Assembly (NCBI GenBank): GCA_011634665.1
Contig: WAEK01000011.1
Span: forward strand, 160,001-224,000
DNA: 64,000 bases
Source of the DNA: Mortierella sp. BCC40632
Taxonomy: Eukaryota > Mortierellomycota > Mortierellomycetes > Mortierellales > Mortierellaceae
Reading direction: 5' to 3'
The translations under genes and the position numbers were made by a program. The notes beneath the pieces are model-generated. The model was not told the DNA's origin and ran no database searches. It worked only from the letters and a program-made list of their open reading frames with translations. Of this stretch, positions 21,851 through 37,310 are shown piece after piece (within the stretch, counting starts at the first letter, position 1; every line of letters starts with the position of its first letter).

Positions 21851-24800
21851 ATGCTAGCCAAGGATCATCCAACCCGACCCAAGACTAGCGCTACGACCAC
21901 TCAATACGGCTCCGCCGACTCTAGTGCCGTGGCTGAGCCAGTACCAGACAACCAAATGGCAACCACCACAGGAACGACCTCACCCACCAGTCCCACTGAC
22001 AAGGCGCCAAGAAGACGACGGTCACAACAGCAGTCGTTCTCGGCAGAAAGTCCCAGTTATAGCCAGAGCACACGACGTATCGTCTCCATGGGCTACCAGT
22101 CATCTCCTTTGCCTGGATTTCTCGGACACTCTTATCAGCATCCTTCCAAGCAACAGAACCATTCATCAACCCCACCTGCTGCTGCGACTGTCCCGGGAAA
22201 CAGACAAGGGGTGCACAGTCGATCTATCTCTTCCTCCACGACCCGACCGAGAAGACTGTCAACCTCACCCATCTCCGTACCCGAGTCAAGCGTCTCTGCA
22301 CTCATGGTTAAGGAGCAGGAGTTCATGGCCAACACGAGGGTTCTAGCCATGTCCAACCTTATTGATTCCTTCACGTCGTCCTCTGTTCAATCCAAACAAG
22401 GATATTATGGGAAACAATTAAAAATCATCGGAACCGCTACGTTGGCCGAGAGCATCGTCAATGATGATGGAGCGAGTGCTGCTGCGCCAACCCCCACTCA
22501 AGCTGCCCCAGGAAGTGCAGAACTCGACATTTCGATCAAGGTAGGGAGGCCAGATTATATCACTCCCCATCCCCTTTGTCTGTCATGAGACTTGGAGAAT
22601 TTTATCATTATATTCCGATTAGGGGCAAGAGAGAAATAACCCATGCATTTTCCTGCTCTCCAAAACTCGTTGGTTAGATTCATGTCATTGAGAAAAATGT
22701 CTGGACAACATGCCCACTCTTACCACCATCGACCATCCCTCATCGTTGGAATATCACTCAGCTAACATCAAAATCCTATCCAGCCGATGGAGAAAATGTG
22801 CATGACGAGGGTGTATCAGACCTGAGTAAGATTGGCCTCTATTCACATTGCCTTGATATGGAGAAGCAGCTTGAGCTAATCCCCAATGAATATTTTACAC
22901 CAGATGAGCATCAGTCTTCATCTACCCTGCCCCTCTCTTTACCCAAGGAGAGGCTCTTACAAAGCTGTCATTCATGGTGTACAAAGCAGGCTGACCATGC
23001 TCTCCACTCTTTCACTTTTTTTTTCTTACTCTTTGTTTGACACCAACTAGCCCCATCCAGAGACGACAGAGATCACCCCTGGGCTCAGGTGATCCTCGAA
23101 AAGACGGACGGTGTACACTCATCCGCACCATCGCCGACATTTGAGAGGCAACAGCAAACTCAGCAACGTCGGAAGAGACCTGTTTCAACGTCTTCTGTGT
23201 CCTCTATCTTGACCCAATCCATCGGATCCTCGTCAACGAATACTACAGCAGAAACCCATATTGCGGTTCTTTCGAATGCACTTTGCTTTGTGACCAACAA
23301 AGCGGGCGACTATCTCATCCAATTATCGATTCAAGTGCCGTTCATCTCTAACACAGGATCCCAGAGCATCCACCTTACTCAGATTCCCAAGTGTAGAAGT
23401 AACTTTTTCAAGTTTCGTGTTCAACCCCCACCTATATCACCTCCACCTCGGTCAGGACTCGGTGATTTCGATGACAGCCATTTCAGGACCAAGGACCACT
23501 CTCAGACTACACCCTTGGAGAAGATTCTCTTTTCCTCTCCTTTGATAGATCTTACTCCTCAGGGACTTGAATTTAAGGTTCATCCCAATCTCGTATCCCT
23601 GGATGAATTTCGCCTTAATCCCGACTCGGACGAAGATGCACAGTTCTGGCTGGAAGTACAAGAAGAACTTGGACGAGACGATCTGAGCAAGCTCATGACC
23701 GGAAATGGCAAGGATTCTACTCAAAAGCTCTCCAGCTCGGTCAGCTCAAACTCGTCGACTGGGACAAGGTCAAGAGGCAGTCGAGAGGATCAAGAGGACA
23801 ATATGCAAAAGACGAACGGGAATGTCCAGCCCTTTGAAGTGGCGGGATGTTTTGGACCGAGCTCCACACTTCATGTCTCATGGGTCCCAAAGCATGCGAA
23901 TGGATTTGTGCAGCAAGTGGATCATCATTTGGCCATTCAAATGCTTGGACTCCCAGATGAGACAAAGTCGTCTTCATTGCTGCAGGACAGGAGAAGAAAG
24001 GATCCCGAGGACAGTCATGCGATGGATCAAGAGGACCTTTTACTTGAATTTGACTATTTGGAGATTGATGATGGGGATCTCAATCTTTCCGTACATGATG
24101 CCTTGACCGTCAATATACAAAAGATTGGGTGGAAGCAGCCTTTTATGGATCTAGCGATCGAACTCGTCACGGATGATGGCGAACAGGCTGGATGTGTTAC
24201 TCTGCTCGATATCTCGGGACATTCAGTTCAGAATTGGGAAACCCTCTATGCGACCGATAGACAGAATGGGCAGGATATGGATGGGAATTCGCTGAGACAC
24301 GATGACGCTGAGACAGACCGACTTTCTCTAAAGGACCTGAACAGCGGTGACGACGATAGTTGTGATGAAGACGACAAGCGGGCTTCGGAACCTAGGATAC
24401 ACCGTGTCTGGTTTTATTCAGGTACTGAAGGCACCACAACCGTAGACGTCAAATTCCGTGTTTGTCAGGAAGTGACGGTTGGGTATGGTCGGAACATTGT
24501 ATGCTTTATGCCCAAGGTCCGAGTCTTGGGTGCGATCGAAGACAAGGGTAAAATTCACCTTCAAACGGGCAATGACCTGGTGGTTCAGAATTGCACCCTC
24601 CGACTGTTGGAAGACTGTCCCTTCTCGGATCCTCTAGCACCTCATCAACTCTTGGACGAGGACCGTGATTATGAACCCGTTCAAAGGAGACCGAGTTCGT
24701 CTTCTGAACTTGAGTTTCAATTCCATAGTGCGGATTATCAGCTTTCGGTAACTGTGCATCGTTACCAATCCTTGGCTCGAATTGCAAGGATCGAGCGAGT

Positions 24801-26582
24801 TCATGCAGAGGTTGGAGTCAGTGCTCGACAGCAACCAGGATTTGCGAGGGTTGTTTTGACCAACGTTGTGCTTCCCTTGGAGGACGATGCCTATCTCAAG
24901 ATTCTTCAACTGGATGGGGCCGAGATTTGGAATGTAGTTGTGGATGGCCAGTCCTGTTCCAAGTCGATTCAAATCATGGACCGGAAACCTTCGTCGGGAC
25001 AACGAACGGTCATGGTTCCTATTCCCAAACGGAATCGGAGTACGAATGAGAATGGAGAAAGATCAGAGGTTGTGTCCAGGGGAGACATGGTGGCAGACGA
25101 TACACCACATCAAGTTGAGATTAGTTATGGCTTCAATACGGTAGAGGTGGAGCCAAATGCGCATGAGAGTGATCAAGAAGAGGAATGGTCTGGGGTTGGG
25201 ATCAAGATTGTTGTTCCAGGATTCACTTTACCGGTGGGAGAGTATATTGTTGTTGCCAGTCTCCCTAAACTGACCCGAGGTAAAGGAATCGAGTACTCCG
25301 CGGATCAAAACTTTTGTTCCAAGTCTGATTTTTATTTTATCTAACATAATCCGATTACGATTTGCTAGGACTGGACTATGACGACCCTCAAGGTGACTTT
25401 GAGGTTGTGTCGTCTCAGGGAAGGCAAGGACAGCGGAGGACGATTACTTATGGATCGTTTATGACTACTGGCAGACCCAGGCTCTTGGTAAGGCCCATCA
25501 AGGTGGCTCCTGAGACTCGCTCGCGTGGATTCTTTCCAGAGTCCTTTTATGGCTCAGTAGAGACTGATGGCCCAGGCTTTGTCGGGGCCGCTACTGGTCG
25601 TGGAGCTACGGTTGCAGAGACAGGCACGACCGAGCCACTTGAGCAGATTAGTAGTACGCATGCACATGCTGGGGCAGTGGCACATGATCCGCAACAACCA
25701 CCCGTTGTTCCGGAGGACGAACCAAGTGTCATTGCATTGCCCATCCAGAGACACCCTCAACAACCTCATGGACCTCAGAATCCACAGCTGGAGATGCTTC
25801 AGGACTCGGAAGTGGACGCCGAAATCGACGTGCCTATGCAAAACTCCTTTTCAGAGCATTCAGAAACGAACAATGTTGGAGGCAATACTCGCAGTGTAAA
25901 GATCAATACGACCAATGGAACGTCCAAGTTGGCACGACCACAGACTGGATCGCCCGCAGTGCTCTCATCGACTGCCCGGCGGCGAGGATCCCATTTCCTG
26001 AGCAACTATGATGATGATGATGAGCATTCATTGTTTTCCTTTCACTGGATACGGATGTGGTGGAGACCACTGATGGTACCAATTGTGGCGGGACTCTTGG
26101 TCGTTTTGATCATCAACGGAGCAGCTTTTCAGGAAAGTCGGGATACATCTCTGTCATTGGTTCATTTGCCAATGTGGAAGCGATCGATGGTGATCATGGG
26201 CCGATTCTGGAATGGACACGTCGGTAAACTATACCAAAACAGCGATGAATGGCCACGAGAGCCGAGACGAGTGGATCAGAGTCCCGAGGAAGCGACAATG
26301 GCGACGATCTTGAACGAAGAGACACCATCGAGTACTGCGACTTTTACGATGATGACGACCACGACCACGGTTCAGGTCATGCAACAGCCGACGCCACAGC
26401 CAACGCATGTGCCAAAGGAGTATGATCTTGAGATCCGGACGTCTCCTAATAAGAGGCGAAACCCGTTTGAAGATGAGGATGAGGAGGATGAGGAGGAAGC
26501 AAAGAGGAGGAGAGGCAAAGAACCTGGAGCTCCAGGATTTTTGACGTTAATCCGTATGATTCGGAACATGGTAGGACTTTAA
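21851..26582 (+). CDS. Large single-pass membrane protein of unknown function
   Basis: Four exons join in phase: 21851-22540, 22678-22978, 23051-25279 and 25369-26582 (1477 aa). The first 200 residues are Ser/Thr/Pro-rich and disordered. A long central region (about residues 240-1070) alternates hydrophobic and polar residues like stacked beta-sandwich modules, for example HRVWFYSGTEGTTTVDVKFRV and LHVSWVPKHANGFVQQVDHH. An acidic DDDSCDEDDK linker interrupts it. One clear transmembrane helix lies near residue 1310 (PLMVPIVAGLLVVLIINGAA). The C-terminal tail is Pro/Thr-rich and ends in an acidic/basic block (FEDEDEEDEEEAKRRRGK). No signal peptide is evident, so a tail-proximal anchor with a large cytosolic N-terminus is the simplest topology. 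I see no catalytic motif and do not recognise the family. Confidence 0.8.
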
Positions 26583-26616
26583 ACCTCTAATTTCTCTTTT
26601 CTTTTTTTTTTCTTTT

Positions 26617-26618
<2 letters not shown>

Positions 26619-26675
<57 letters not shown>
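26619..26675 (+). repeat. 57-nt poly(T) homopolymer
   Basis: An uninterrupted run of about 57 T, starting 37 nt after the stop codon of the large membrane-protein gene and preceded by shorter T runs. It is the longest homopolymer in the window. Confidence 0.9.
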
Positions 26676-28403
26676 CATCTGCATTTTTTTTTTTTTTTTT
26701 TTCTCGGCTTTTACAAAGCAGAACAAGCGAATAAAATGAATGCATTTACTACTCATACCTCTCCCCCCTTCCCCCTCCTTCTCTCTCTCTCTTTTAACCC
26801 TTACCCTTCTTTCTTCTCGACGCCGAGAAGATAGGGAGGGCACGAGTGGAATCTAGGCCAACAACGCGGGTTTCTTTCCGAAAGCAAAACTATTTTCATT
26901 CTCAAAAAAAAAAATTGTTTTTTTTTTTATCGTGTGCAACCCAATCCTTTGACTCCTCTCTCTTTCTTTCTCTCTCTCTCGGGCATTAGAGAGAGAGAGA
27001 GAGTGTGTGTGTGTGTGTGCGTGCGTGTATGTGTGCGAAAGAGAAACAGAGCTCAGAGACTTGTGTGTCCTACCATTGCGCCCTCTGCACGTGGACCGTC
27101 TCTGGGGGGAGCGAGAGGGGTTTAATTTTAGATATCGACAAGAGAGGAAAATAATGGTCAAAATGGTGAAAGGTGGGGATGCGTCAGCATGGTGTAAAGG
27201 AAGGGTAGGTGGGTGGGGGAGTTGACCGAGCAGTAAGGTTGGTCGGAGGGAATGAGCCATCATTTCATTTTAAAATGAAAAACGGAGATGGATAAATGTT
27301 GCATGGATACTACGTTTCCCCTTCCCCCCTTCCCTTTCCTCTTCCACTTCTACCCTCCTGCATCAATCTAGTAGGTCGCATTCTATGAAAGGAGTTCAAT
27401 GCTTCTTTGGTTGAGGAATGCTAGAATGGCAGGATTTTTTTTTTTGTAATAGTCTTTGCTGTTGTAGAAGAGATCTTATTCTTTTTTTAAAAAAAAAAAA
27501 AAAAAAAAAAGGCGTACAGGAAAGGCTCGTGCACTCTCTTGTGATGGTGTTTCTGTTTACCATCTCCTACACATCTCTTTCTCTCCACCTCCACTCCCCT
27601 ATCTTTTACCAGGATAGAGGTTCGACTGGTAAGTTGGTAATGGTGGCGTAGGAAGAGGCTGGAGAGATCAGAAATGGATGAAACGATCAACGGACGATCT
27701 GGTTTTCAGGGCTTATCGATAGAGATCACCTTTTTTTTTTTTTTTTTTTGTGCGTGTGTCTGTGTGAGGAAAGAGAGAGAGAGAGAGTCATCATCGGTTA
27801 TGTTGGCATGGTCGGGCAGAAACCTTTTTTTATGTTCAAATGGCTCACTTGAATTAGGGATGGCTCTTTCACGTTTTGATGATAGGTATATTTTTATACA
27901 AATGTGAATGTCTAGATTTTTTTTTCTTTTTTTTTCAACCTTTCTGCTCATCCATAAATGAGAGAACCTCAGGAGAAAAGGGAGTGAGGAAAGAAAGAAG
28001 AGATAGAGAGAAAAACCAATAGAGTCTGGGGAAAACGTGTATGAGAAGATAGATGGTTTAGCCAAAGAAAAGTGAGGTTGCAGGCTTTAAACAAAAATGG
28101 CCGCACAGTAATGGGTGCATGCCATACTACTAGGGCTCATTGGTCTAGACAAAAGTTAGAGCAAAGGGGTTGAAAGACAGAGAGAGAGAGGCATGATTTT
28201 TTTTGTTGGATTGATCTCTGCCGAGCAAGCCCGTTAAAGACTCCTGGAAGCGAATGGGCCAAAAGAGAAGAGAGAATTCACTAAAGGAAAACAATGATCG
28301 TGTGGAAAGCAAAAGAACAAGGGGGTTGAGTCTGATTACTGTCGTTGGGTGTCGAGTGGTATTGTCTTTGCAAAGGAGATGGAGGTACTCTTTTCTCTCT
28401 TTC

Positions 28404-28404
<1 letters not shown>

Positions 28405-28438
<34 letters not shown>
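28405..28438 (+). repeat. 34-nt poly(A) homopolymer
   Basis: An uninterrupted A run in the intergenic region upstream of the mucin-like sensor gene. No coding context is seen. Confidence 0.9.
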
Positions 28439-28441
<3 letters not shown>

Positions 28442-29059
28442 AGATGACCCTGCTGCCTAGCTGGTGACGAAAGAAAAAGTGTGGTTGGACAAAAGAGACT
28501 AAGAAGGGGCGGTTGGGGAGGAGGAGGATAGGGGAAAGAAGGCAAAAGGTCAATGAGCGGAAGACAGGTTGTGTGACAGTACCCAGGCGAGGCGCCGCAT
28601 TGTCGCACCCACGTACCTGGGCCACGGCTTGGGCGTGGGCAGATGCTTTTGGCAGTGGCGTTGGCAGAGGCATGATAGAAGACACCAAGGCTGTTCCTGA
28701 ACATAACAAAAGGCGATTTACTCCGCAGGTGCAGGCTCACAACAGGGCAGGCCAAAAGAAGTGAGAGAGTGAGTGAGTGAGCGAGAAAAGAGCAAGTGAG
28801 CGAACGAGCAAGAGAGAAAGAGCGACCACCTGCTTTCTCTCTCTTCTCTCTCTCTTTCTTCCATTTCTCTTTTCTCTCCTTCCCCCCCCTTCGTCTCTTC
28901 TTCTCTTTTCTCTCTTCGCCATTGCCTGACCGCATCCTGCGCCCCCTTCCTTCACACGGCTCCTCGCCACCCTCCTTCCCCTTTGACCTTTTCCCACCAC
29001 CCCGGACTCGGCCACAAAGAGTCTGCACACGACCTGTCGACGTCCTTACTCTCATAGCA

Positions 29060-29461
29060 ATGTCATTGTCTAACAAGCGACAGACCCTGCCATGGACAGC
29101 CAATGTGCTCGCCATCGTCGGCGCACTTGCTGCCAGTGCTGTGGTCGATGCCCAGGAGAATATAGTAAGCATCATGACCACCATCGAGATCCCATCTCCC
29201 ATCTACTCTCTAGTTCCATTCCTGCAACATCGGACTTGCCTCTCAGCCCATCGGCAACACCGGAATAGACTATCTTTACCATCGGAGGAGTGATTGTCTC
29301 TCCGTTCTCACGACTCTTTTCTGTCTGTCTGTGTGGACGCTCGTACTTCCCGCCATTTGCTGGATTCTCTTCCTCAACACACCTTCTCTCTCCCACCCTC
29401 ATACAAACAGACAGACACAGACACAGACACACACTCCTTGGTCTCGTTACCAGAGACGCTG

Positions 29462-29522
<61 letters not shown>

Positions 29523-31517
29523 CATTCCGGCTGCACAGACACATCTTCCCTTCTCTCTCCCCTTCCCCTTTGGCCCCGTTCTTTCTACTTTCATCCCCGA
29601 CAGCGCGTGGGTAACGGGTTTGTTCCCCTGGCCCAGTCAGGAACGAACGGGTTGTCTCACTCTTAAATTCCATGTCCGACCCAGACACAACAACCACCAT
29701 CGCTCCTCTGTGTCGACTCATTTGTCTGCCGACCTTTCCCGCGTTGCATCAGTGGCCTATCAGTGTTGGCTCTCTCTCTTTTCCATTGCTTCCATCCTGG
29801 TAGCCATATCTAGAGCATACGCCATCTACATTCGTCTTCAGGGATATCTCTAACTTTTTCTTTCTCTTCCTCTGTCCAGCCTGTGCAAGACCCTGCAGCA
29901 CCATCATCTAATTCGACGACCACCAGCAGCACATCTAGCTCCATCACCTCAAGCTCCAGTTCTAGTTCCTCCACAACCACGACTACCACGACTACCACGA
30001 CTACCACAACCACCACAACCACCACAACTTCTCTCACTTCTATTACCACCCCCACCTCGACAACCACGACCTCAAGCTCCTCAAGTACTATCCCATGGTC
30101 TCCTAGCTGGACGTCATCTAGCACTTCGACGACCTCTACGCGATCAACAGCCTCAATCGGCCCGACAGTGCCCTCGTCCAACAGCAGTGCCTCGTCCAAC
30201 ATCCCGATCATTGTCGGCTCTTGTGCGGGTGCTGCTGCACTGGTCATCATTGTTGCGACCACAATTGTCTGTCTTCGTCGTCGTCGCAGAAATCACCGGG
30301 AGCTCAACTTTGATACACTTCATGGTATGAGCACGAGTAGTGGAGGTGGAGTGAGCAATGGAACAGGCAGTGCAAGACGCCGAACTAGTCAACAGCGGTA
30401 CACCAATACGTTCTCAAATGTTAATGGTGCTGGTGGATACGATGATGAAGATGATGGATACGGATATGATGTTGGCGGTGGATATGCTGCTGGAGGAGTT
30501 ATGGGCGCTGGAGGAGCTATGGGCGCTGGAGCAGCTGCTTATCATGGACATCCCCATCCATCAGCGTACCATCAGCAACCCCACCCCGCAGACCACGGAT
30601 ACGATGCCTATGGAGCGCCTATTCAATCGTACCAGAACCCATCCATTTTCCAGGAGGATAATATTGCTTATTCGTCAGCGACATCGATGATGGGCCGACA
30701 CCGCGTTGGATATGATCAAGGCAACTTGCCAGAGATCATGTACAGGAACGGCACGGATCTGAACCAATCTTCGGCGCCCCCAGGATTTTATGATGAGAAC
30801 ATGTATGATCAACATTACCAGCCTCAGTCTGCACAAAATCCAGCGTGGGGACCAACTGACGACGTCTATCCAGAGCCAAAGGGACACTGGATTGCAAATC
30901 AGATGGGTGCTCCAGTCGATGCGGACGGATACTCGTATGCGGTTCCTCCTCCTCCAGGATCAAATGATATTGAATTGAAGCAACGTGCAGGCACGCCAAC
31001 CAACCCACATCGTCCCGGTACACCAACCAAACCCAATCGTCCCGGTACACCAACGGGTCATCGTGGACACGATCCTCAGGCACTCCCAGAACCTCCTCGC
31101 CCCCCACAATTGCGTGGCGGAGATTTGTTTGGTCAAGACGGTGAATCTGCGACTGCGTTGACCTCGGCTTCAACGACTCTCTCGTACACTCCGTCGGCCC
31201 CTCAGGAGCACTCGCCCATCCGTCGATCGCCGAGCAAGCCGACAGGATCGAGTCCTCGTCTAGCCAACAGGGCAGATATGCGTAGCTTTGAGATGTCACG
31301 TCAATCGCCTGGACGGCCTTCGGGTGAGGGTGTTCAGAGCTATGCTCATGATATGCCAGCCTCATCCTCGTCTCCATTGTCATCGCCTAGGATGGCTTCT
31401 GCGGCAGCTGTGAACACGGTATCGCCTCGACCCTCTGTGGATACGGCAGCGGTGCCATCCTCGCCCTTGAATCCTTCCAAGAGTTTGCGAACACTTCGAC
31501 GCGAAGATTGGTCTTGA
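29060..31517 (+). CDS. Mucin-like single-pass membrane protein, wall-sensor-like
   Basis: Two exons join in phase, 29060-29164 and 29880-31517 (580 aa), across a 715-nt intron with a CTAAC branch-like site and pyrimidine tract. Exon 1 encodes a signal peptide (hydrophobic VLAIVGALAASAVVDA). The ectodomain is almost wholly Ser/Thr (residues about 40-140), with a run of about 20 Thr. One transmembrane helix follows (IPIIVGSCAGAAALVIIVATTIV) with an RRRRR stop-transfer stretch. The cytosolic part is disordered: Gly/Tyr/Asp-rich, then repeated PGTPT-type motifs (RAGTPTNPHRPGTPTKPNRPGTPTGH) and SPxRSPS motifs resembling proline-directed kinase sites. This architecture matches fungal Mid2/Wsc-type wall-stress sensors, but no WSC cysteine domain is present. 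A role as sensor or anchor is inferred from architecture only. Confidence 0.8.
29465..29517. repeat. (GA)n microsatellite inside an intron
   Basis: About 26 GA units lie inside the first intron of the mucin-like gene. This is purine-rich in the sense direction, opposite to most arrays in the window. Confidence 0.9.
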
Positions 31518-32268
31518 AAAAAGAAAAGAAAGTGTTTTCATCTTTTTTTCTTTTTTTTCTTTTTCAGTGCTCTATTATTTTTTTATTTATTTCTCACTAT
31601 CTATCTCTCTCCTCTTGCACTTTCTCCATATCTTTCTCCCTCTCATCCCCCGATCTTTCCTACGCATTTCTCTCTCTCTTTCTTTTTTTCTTTCTCACTT
31701 GGTTCCACTTTTGCCACCTCTGTTCCCTGCCCTAAATGGGGATCATTTCGTCATTAATTCCCTCTTTTATTTTATTTTCCCTTCCTCTTTTCTCTCCTGT
31801 CACCTTTTAATCTTTTTTTTTTTCTGCCCTTAAAAAAAAAAAAAAAGGGTGGAGGAGAAAGATGGTTTTTTTGTTTTTTGTTTTTTTGTTTTTTTGTTTT
31901 TGGACAAGACAATAAAAAAAAAAAGATTGGGAGAAGAACTGCTGGACAGAAAGTGGAGGAAGGGGTGCAAAAGAAAAAAAAAAAAAAATGGATACCCTTT
32001 TTTTTTTATTTATTTATTTATTTTTTTTCTTTTCTTTTCTTTTTTTCTTTCTTTCTTTCTTTCCTTCTTCTCTCTCTTCGGGAGAGAGAGAAGAAGGAAA
32101 GAAAGAAAGAGAGAATGAGCCGCCGCCCTAGTTCTCTTATGATAGGGAAAGTTCAGTCCCTATACTTTTCTTCCGCCGCCGCCCCCCCCCCTTCCTTCTC
32201 CTTCCTTGGAGTTGAAGAATTACCAGAGGTAGCATTTGATACGATTTTCTTTTTAATTTTCATGAAAA

Positions 32269-32305
<37 letters not shown>

Positions 32306-32602
32306 AAAAAATCTCGTCCCTTTCTTCCTTTCTTCTCCCCCCCCCTCTGCCCTTCCCCTAACGACCTCAATATCATTAAAAATGTGTTCTGGATGCAATA
32401 TGTATCTTTTATAAAATTTAAGAAAAAAAAAATGTCTTGATGTCAGTGTTAACTCGAAGGGAAGCAGAGGATGAAGACTCAAATGAAGGCGAACCAGGCC
32501 ATGGCAAAATGAGGAAAATGTTGACAATGAATGGTGATAATGACAAAAGAAGGAAAAACGAAGAAAAAAAAAAAGGGGGGAGTACCCTTCCCAATATTCT
32601 GT
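31518..32602. other. Convergent intergenic region
   Basis: The region between two convergent genes contains T-rich 3' flank (31540-31825), alternating A and T runs, TTTC/GAAA patches that could fold back (32040-32110) and an A run of about 33 nt (32271-32303). No gene is supportable. Confidence 0.55.
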
Positions 32603-34254
<1,652 letters not shown>

Positions 34255-37162
34255 GTTGCTTTCGTTGGCCGCTCGTATACTCAAGAAGAAAGAGGTGATG
34301 CAAAAGACAAGACAACAGGCAAAAAAAAGCAAAAGCAAAAGCAAAGGAATTTGTTTGTTTGTGGCTTTGAGAAGGGGTGAAAGAACCTTTTGATGGTGCC
34401 TCTCTTATTGTAAAACACCTGCGCCCGTCGTATCCGCCAGGGGTGGGGGCATGTCCAACATCATATTCGCTAAGACAGAGCCGGACACATCAAGAGAGCA
34501 AAACCTATAAACACCAACCCTGTCAAGCAGAGAGGATACCGAACGTCGGGAACAAGGGTCTCTCTCAAACATAATCATAGAGTACCACTTGTAACTACGT
34601 CGCTGGACTCAAACTGCCACCGTTTACCCTGGTTTGGCACAGTCTCTCTCCCCCTTGACACTTGGAACGGGCAAGATAGGAGCAACGACTCTTCTCTCGC
34701 CTTCGTTCTCTCCCTCTCTCTATCTCTCTTTCTTACTTTTGGTCATCATGTACCACCACCGGCACTGCCACTTGGACTCATTATCCACTTGTCAGGTCAA
34801 AGGGGAAGGGCTTCACTGTGGTCTTGCAGGCAGGCTGGAAAAACTGCATTATTTCTCTTGGGCGTATCACTCCCGGTCTTCTCCTTAACGACATCATTCA
34901 AATGAAGAGTCAAAGGGAGCGCATGGTGGGGTAGATGTCAGGTGTCGGTCCAGTCCCCTCCCCCACACAGACACAACACACGCACAAACACACTCTCCCT
35001 CCGACCTTCCTCTTCAGCACTAGGCGATCATCTCGTCCGACCTCCTCGTTCCGCTCGGAGGCATATTGGATGTTCGGAGAAAATCCGTGCTGTCGGTGGA
35101 GTGTTCTGGACAAAACAGGTGTCATGTATGGTCTCGCTCCCTTCTTTCTTGGGTTCAAGGGCTCATATCTTTGTCCCGCCCGTCCTCTCTGACCAAGAGT
35201 TTTCATTCCACTTGTTTCTGTGGGCGTCTTTTTAGCAGACAGCACTACGCGAACTTGTCACCAGGCGCCGGGATTTGCTCGGACTCGTATTATTGACAGC
35301 AAGTCTCTCCCCTGTGATATCTACGAGCATTGACGTATACCCTCTGTCTGCTGGTACTCCTCAATGTCCTATTTTGCCCACCACGTCTCGCTTCTCATTC
35401 CAATCTACTTCTTGCAAGAGAGCAGCATGGGCAATGAAGCTTCTTTGTGCTACTCCAAGCTCGTCCCCCCGCCCAAAGATGGGACTGCACATATTGGCCC
35501 TGTGCGACATGCGGGGAAAGGCCTGCCCACTCCACCAGACTTGCGACTGCCCAGCGTCCACTTTTTCCTTTTTTTTTCTTCTTTTTGGACACCTCCCCGG
35601 ACTATTTTGTTTGTGTGTGTTGTGTCTGTTAGTGAGCTTGTGTTTGTTTTGTGGTGGTGCGATTGCGGTCTGTCCGCGACCAAAGAGGCCTCACCATCCC
35701 TCCCCACACACATACACACAAACACGCACACACACATGCCCAGCCTCCCCACCTTGGGCTAATCTCTTGTTGAGTCTTAGAGCATTCCCCGGATTGCATC
35801 TCTCAATGGAGAGCTGTCACGGCAACGGTCCGTCGACTGGAGAGCCATCGTCCCGATCCAGATGACATTGCCTTCCGCCGATGAGATGGAAAGAAGAGGA
35901 CAAGAGACGAGAGGTTCCGAGAACATAAATTGGGCAGGTGGGGTTGACGCGACCGGAAAGCGCGGGATGAATAGAACACAGGACGAGACGACGCACAAAG
36001 TGAACTGGATCTAGCCCACGGGAGTGAAAAAAAAAAGGTAATACAGAAGTGAATGCCTAAGCATTTGAGGGGTTGGACAAAGATGGATGAGGTATATGGA
36101 GTAAAAAAAAAGATCGTCCAGTGGAAGCGCGGAAACGACCGAGACGACTCGAGAGATGAATAAGACGACGCGTCGCGGTTGGGACGGGGAACCAGAGGCA
36201 TAGCATGACACGACCTGGCACAACTGGATTTGGTCGCGGCAGAGGACTACGGTATGGTTTGACCATCGACAACGCTCGAACGCTGGCCCTGCCCGCCCAG
36301 AGCTGCATTGGTTTTCCTCGACTTGTTGTACGCGTCGTCTCTTTCTTTGGACGGACGAACGCTCCATTTCGCCCGCCTCTGTCTATTTGCATCCCTCTCT
36401 TTCTCGTCCTCACTCTGCTCTTCCTTTTCCGCTCTCTCTCCCTCTCTCTCCCTCTTTCTCTCTTTCTCTCTCTTACTCTCTTACTCTTTTACTCTCTCCC
36501 TTCACCTCACTTGTGAACAAAGTCTTCTGCGATCCAATTCATCGACCATCGATTCCGTCATTCATTCATTCACCCGTTCATTCATCCATTCGACCCGATC
36601 CATCCATCTACTCCCGCCTTTGCCGCACAGTCGACTCTCTTTCCCAGTCTGTCCCACCTACCTCACTTTGTCTGCGGTAAGTCTTTGGACCAATTTGCCC
36701 CCGTCCCTGTTCCTTTCAGCTGTTCCCCTTCCCCCCCTACTCGCAGGCTGCATGCCTCTCTCTGTACTCTCTCTCTCTCTCTCTTTCTCTCTTTCTCTCT
36801 CGCTTGCTCGCTCGCTCTGCACTCTCTCTGCACTCTCTTTCCTCTCAACCGTGACCTAGTTAATTCCGCCCTCACCACCATTTTCCACTTTACCTGCATG
36901 GCCAATCTTGAAATAGAGGACCCTTGTCTCCCCATTGTTGTTTTTTCTTTCTCTCCTCTTCTCCCTCGTCTTTTATTATTGTTATTATTTTTCCCATGGC
37001 CGAGTCTCTCACCCGCACTACAACACACACACAAACATAACGCACAACAAGGGATTTGCACAATTCTCACTCAACACCGCTGAAAAAAGAAAGAAAGTAT
37101 GAACCAATGCCGAAAAGGGTACACCCTTTCTTTACCATTTACTGCTTATTTGTGTGCAAAAA

Positions 37163-37248
37163 GTGTATGTGTGTGTGTGTTTTGTGTTGTGTGTGTTGTG
37201 TGTGTTGTGTGTTGTGTTGTTGTGTTGTGTTGTGTTGTGTGCTGTGTG

Positions 37249-37308
<60 letters not shown>

Positions 37309-37310
37309 TG
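37163..37310. repeat. GT-rich tract ending in about 28 pure GT units
   Basis: GTGTTGT-type degenerate units (37163-37250) lead into an uninterrupted (GT) array (37251-37307). Alternating purine-pyrimidine sequence of this length can adopt Z-DNA. Confidence 0.93.

Larger units (their letters stand above)
26583..29059. other. Intergenic region, 2.5 kb, homopolymer-rich
   Basis: The region starts with an exceptional 57-nt T run. It holds further T or A runs (near 27488-27510, 27731-27749 and 28405-28438), a (GA)/(GT) patch near 26990-27035 and a CT-rich block (28830-28990) just upstream of the next gene. No domain-bearing frame was found on either strand. Confidence 0.55.
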
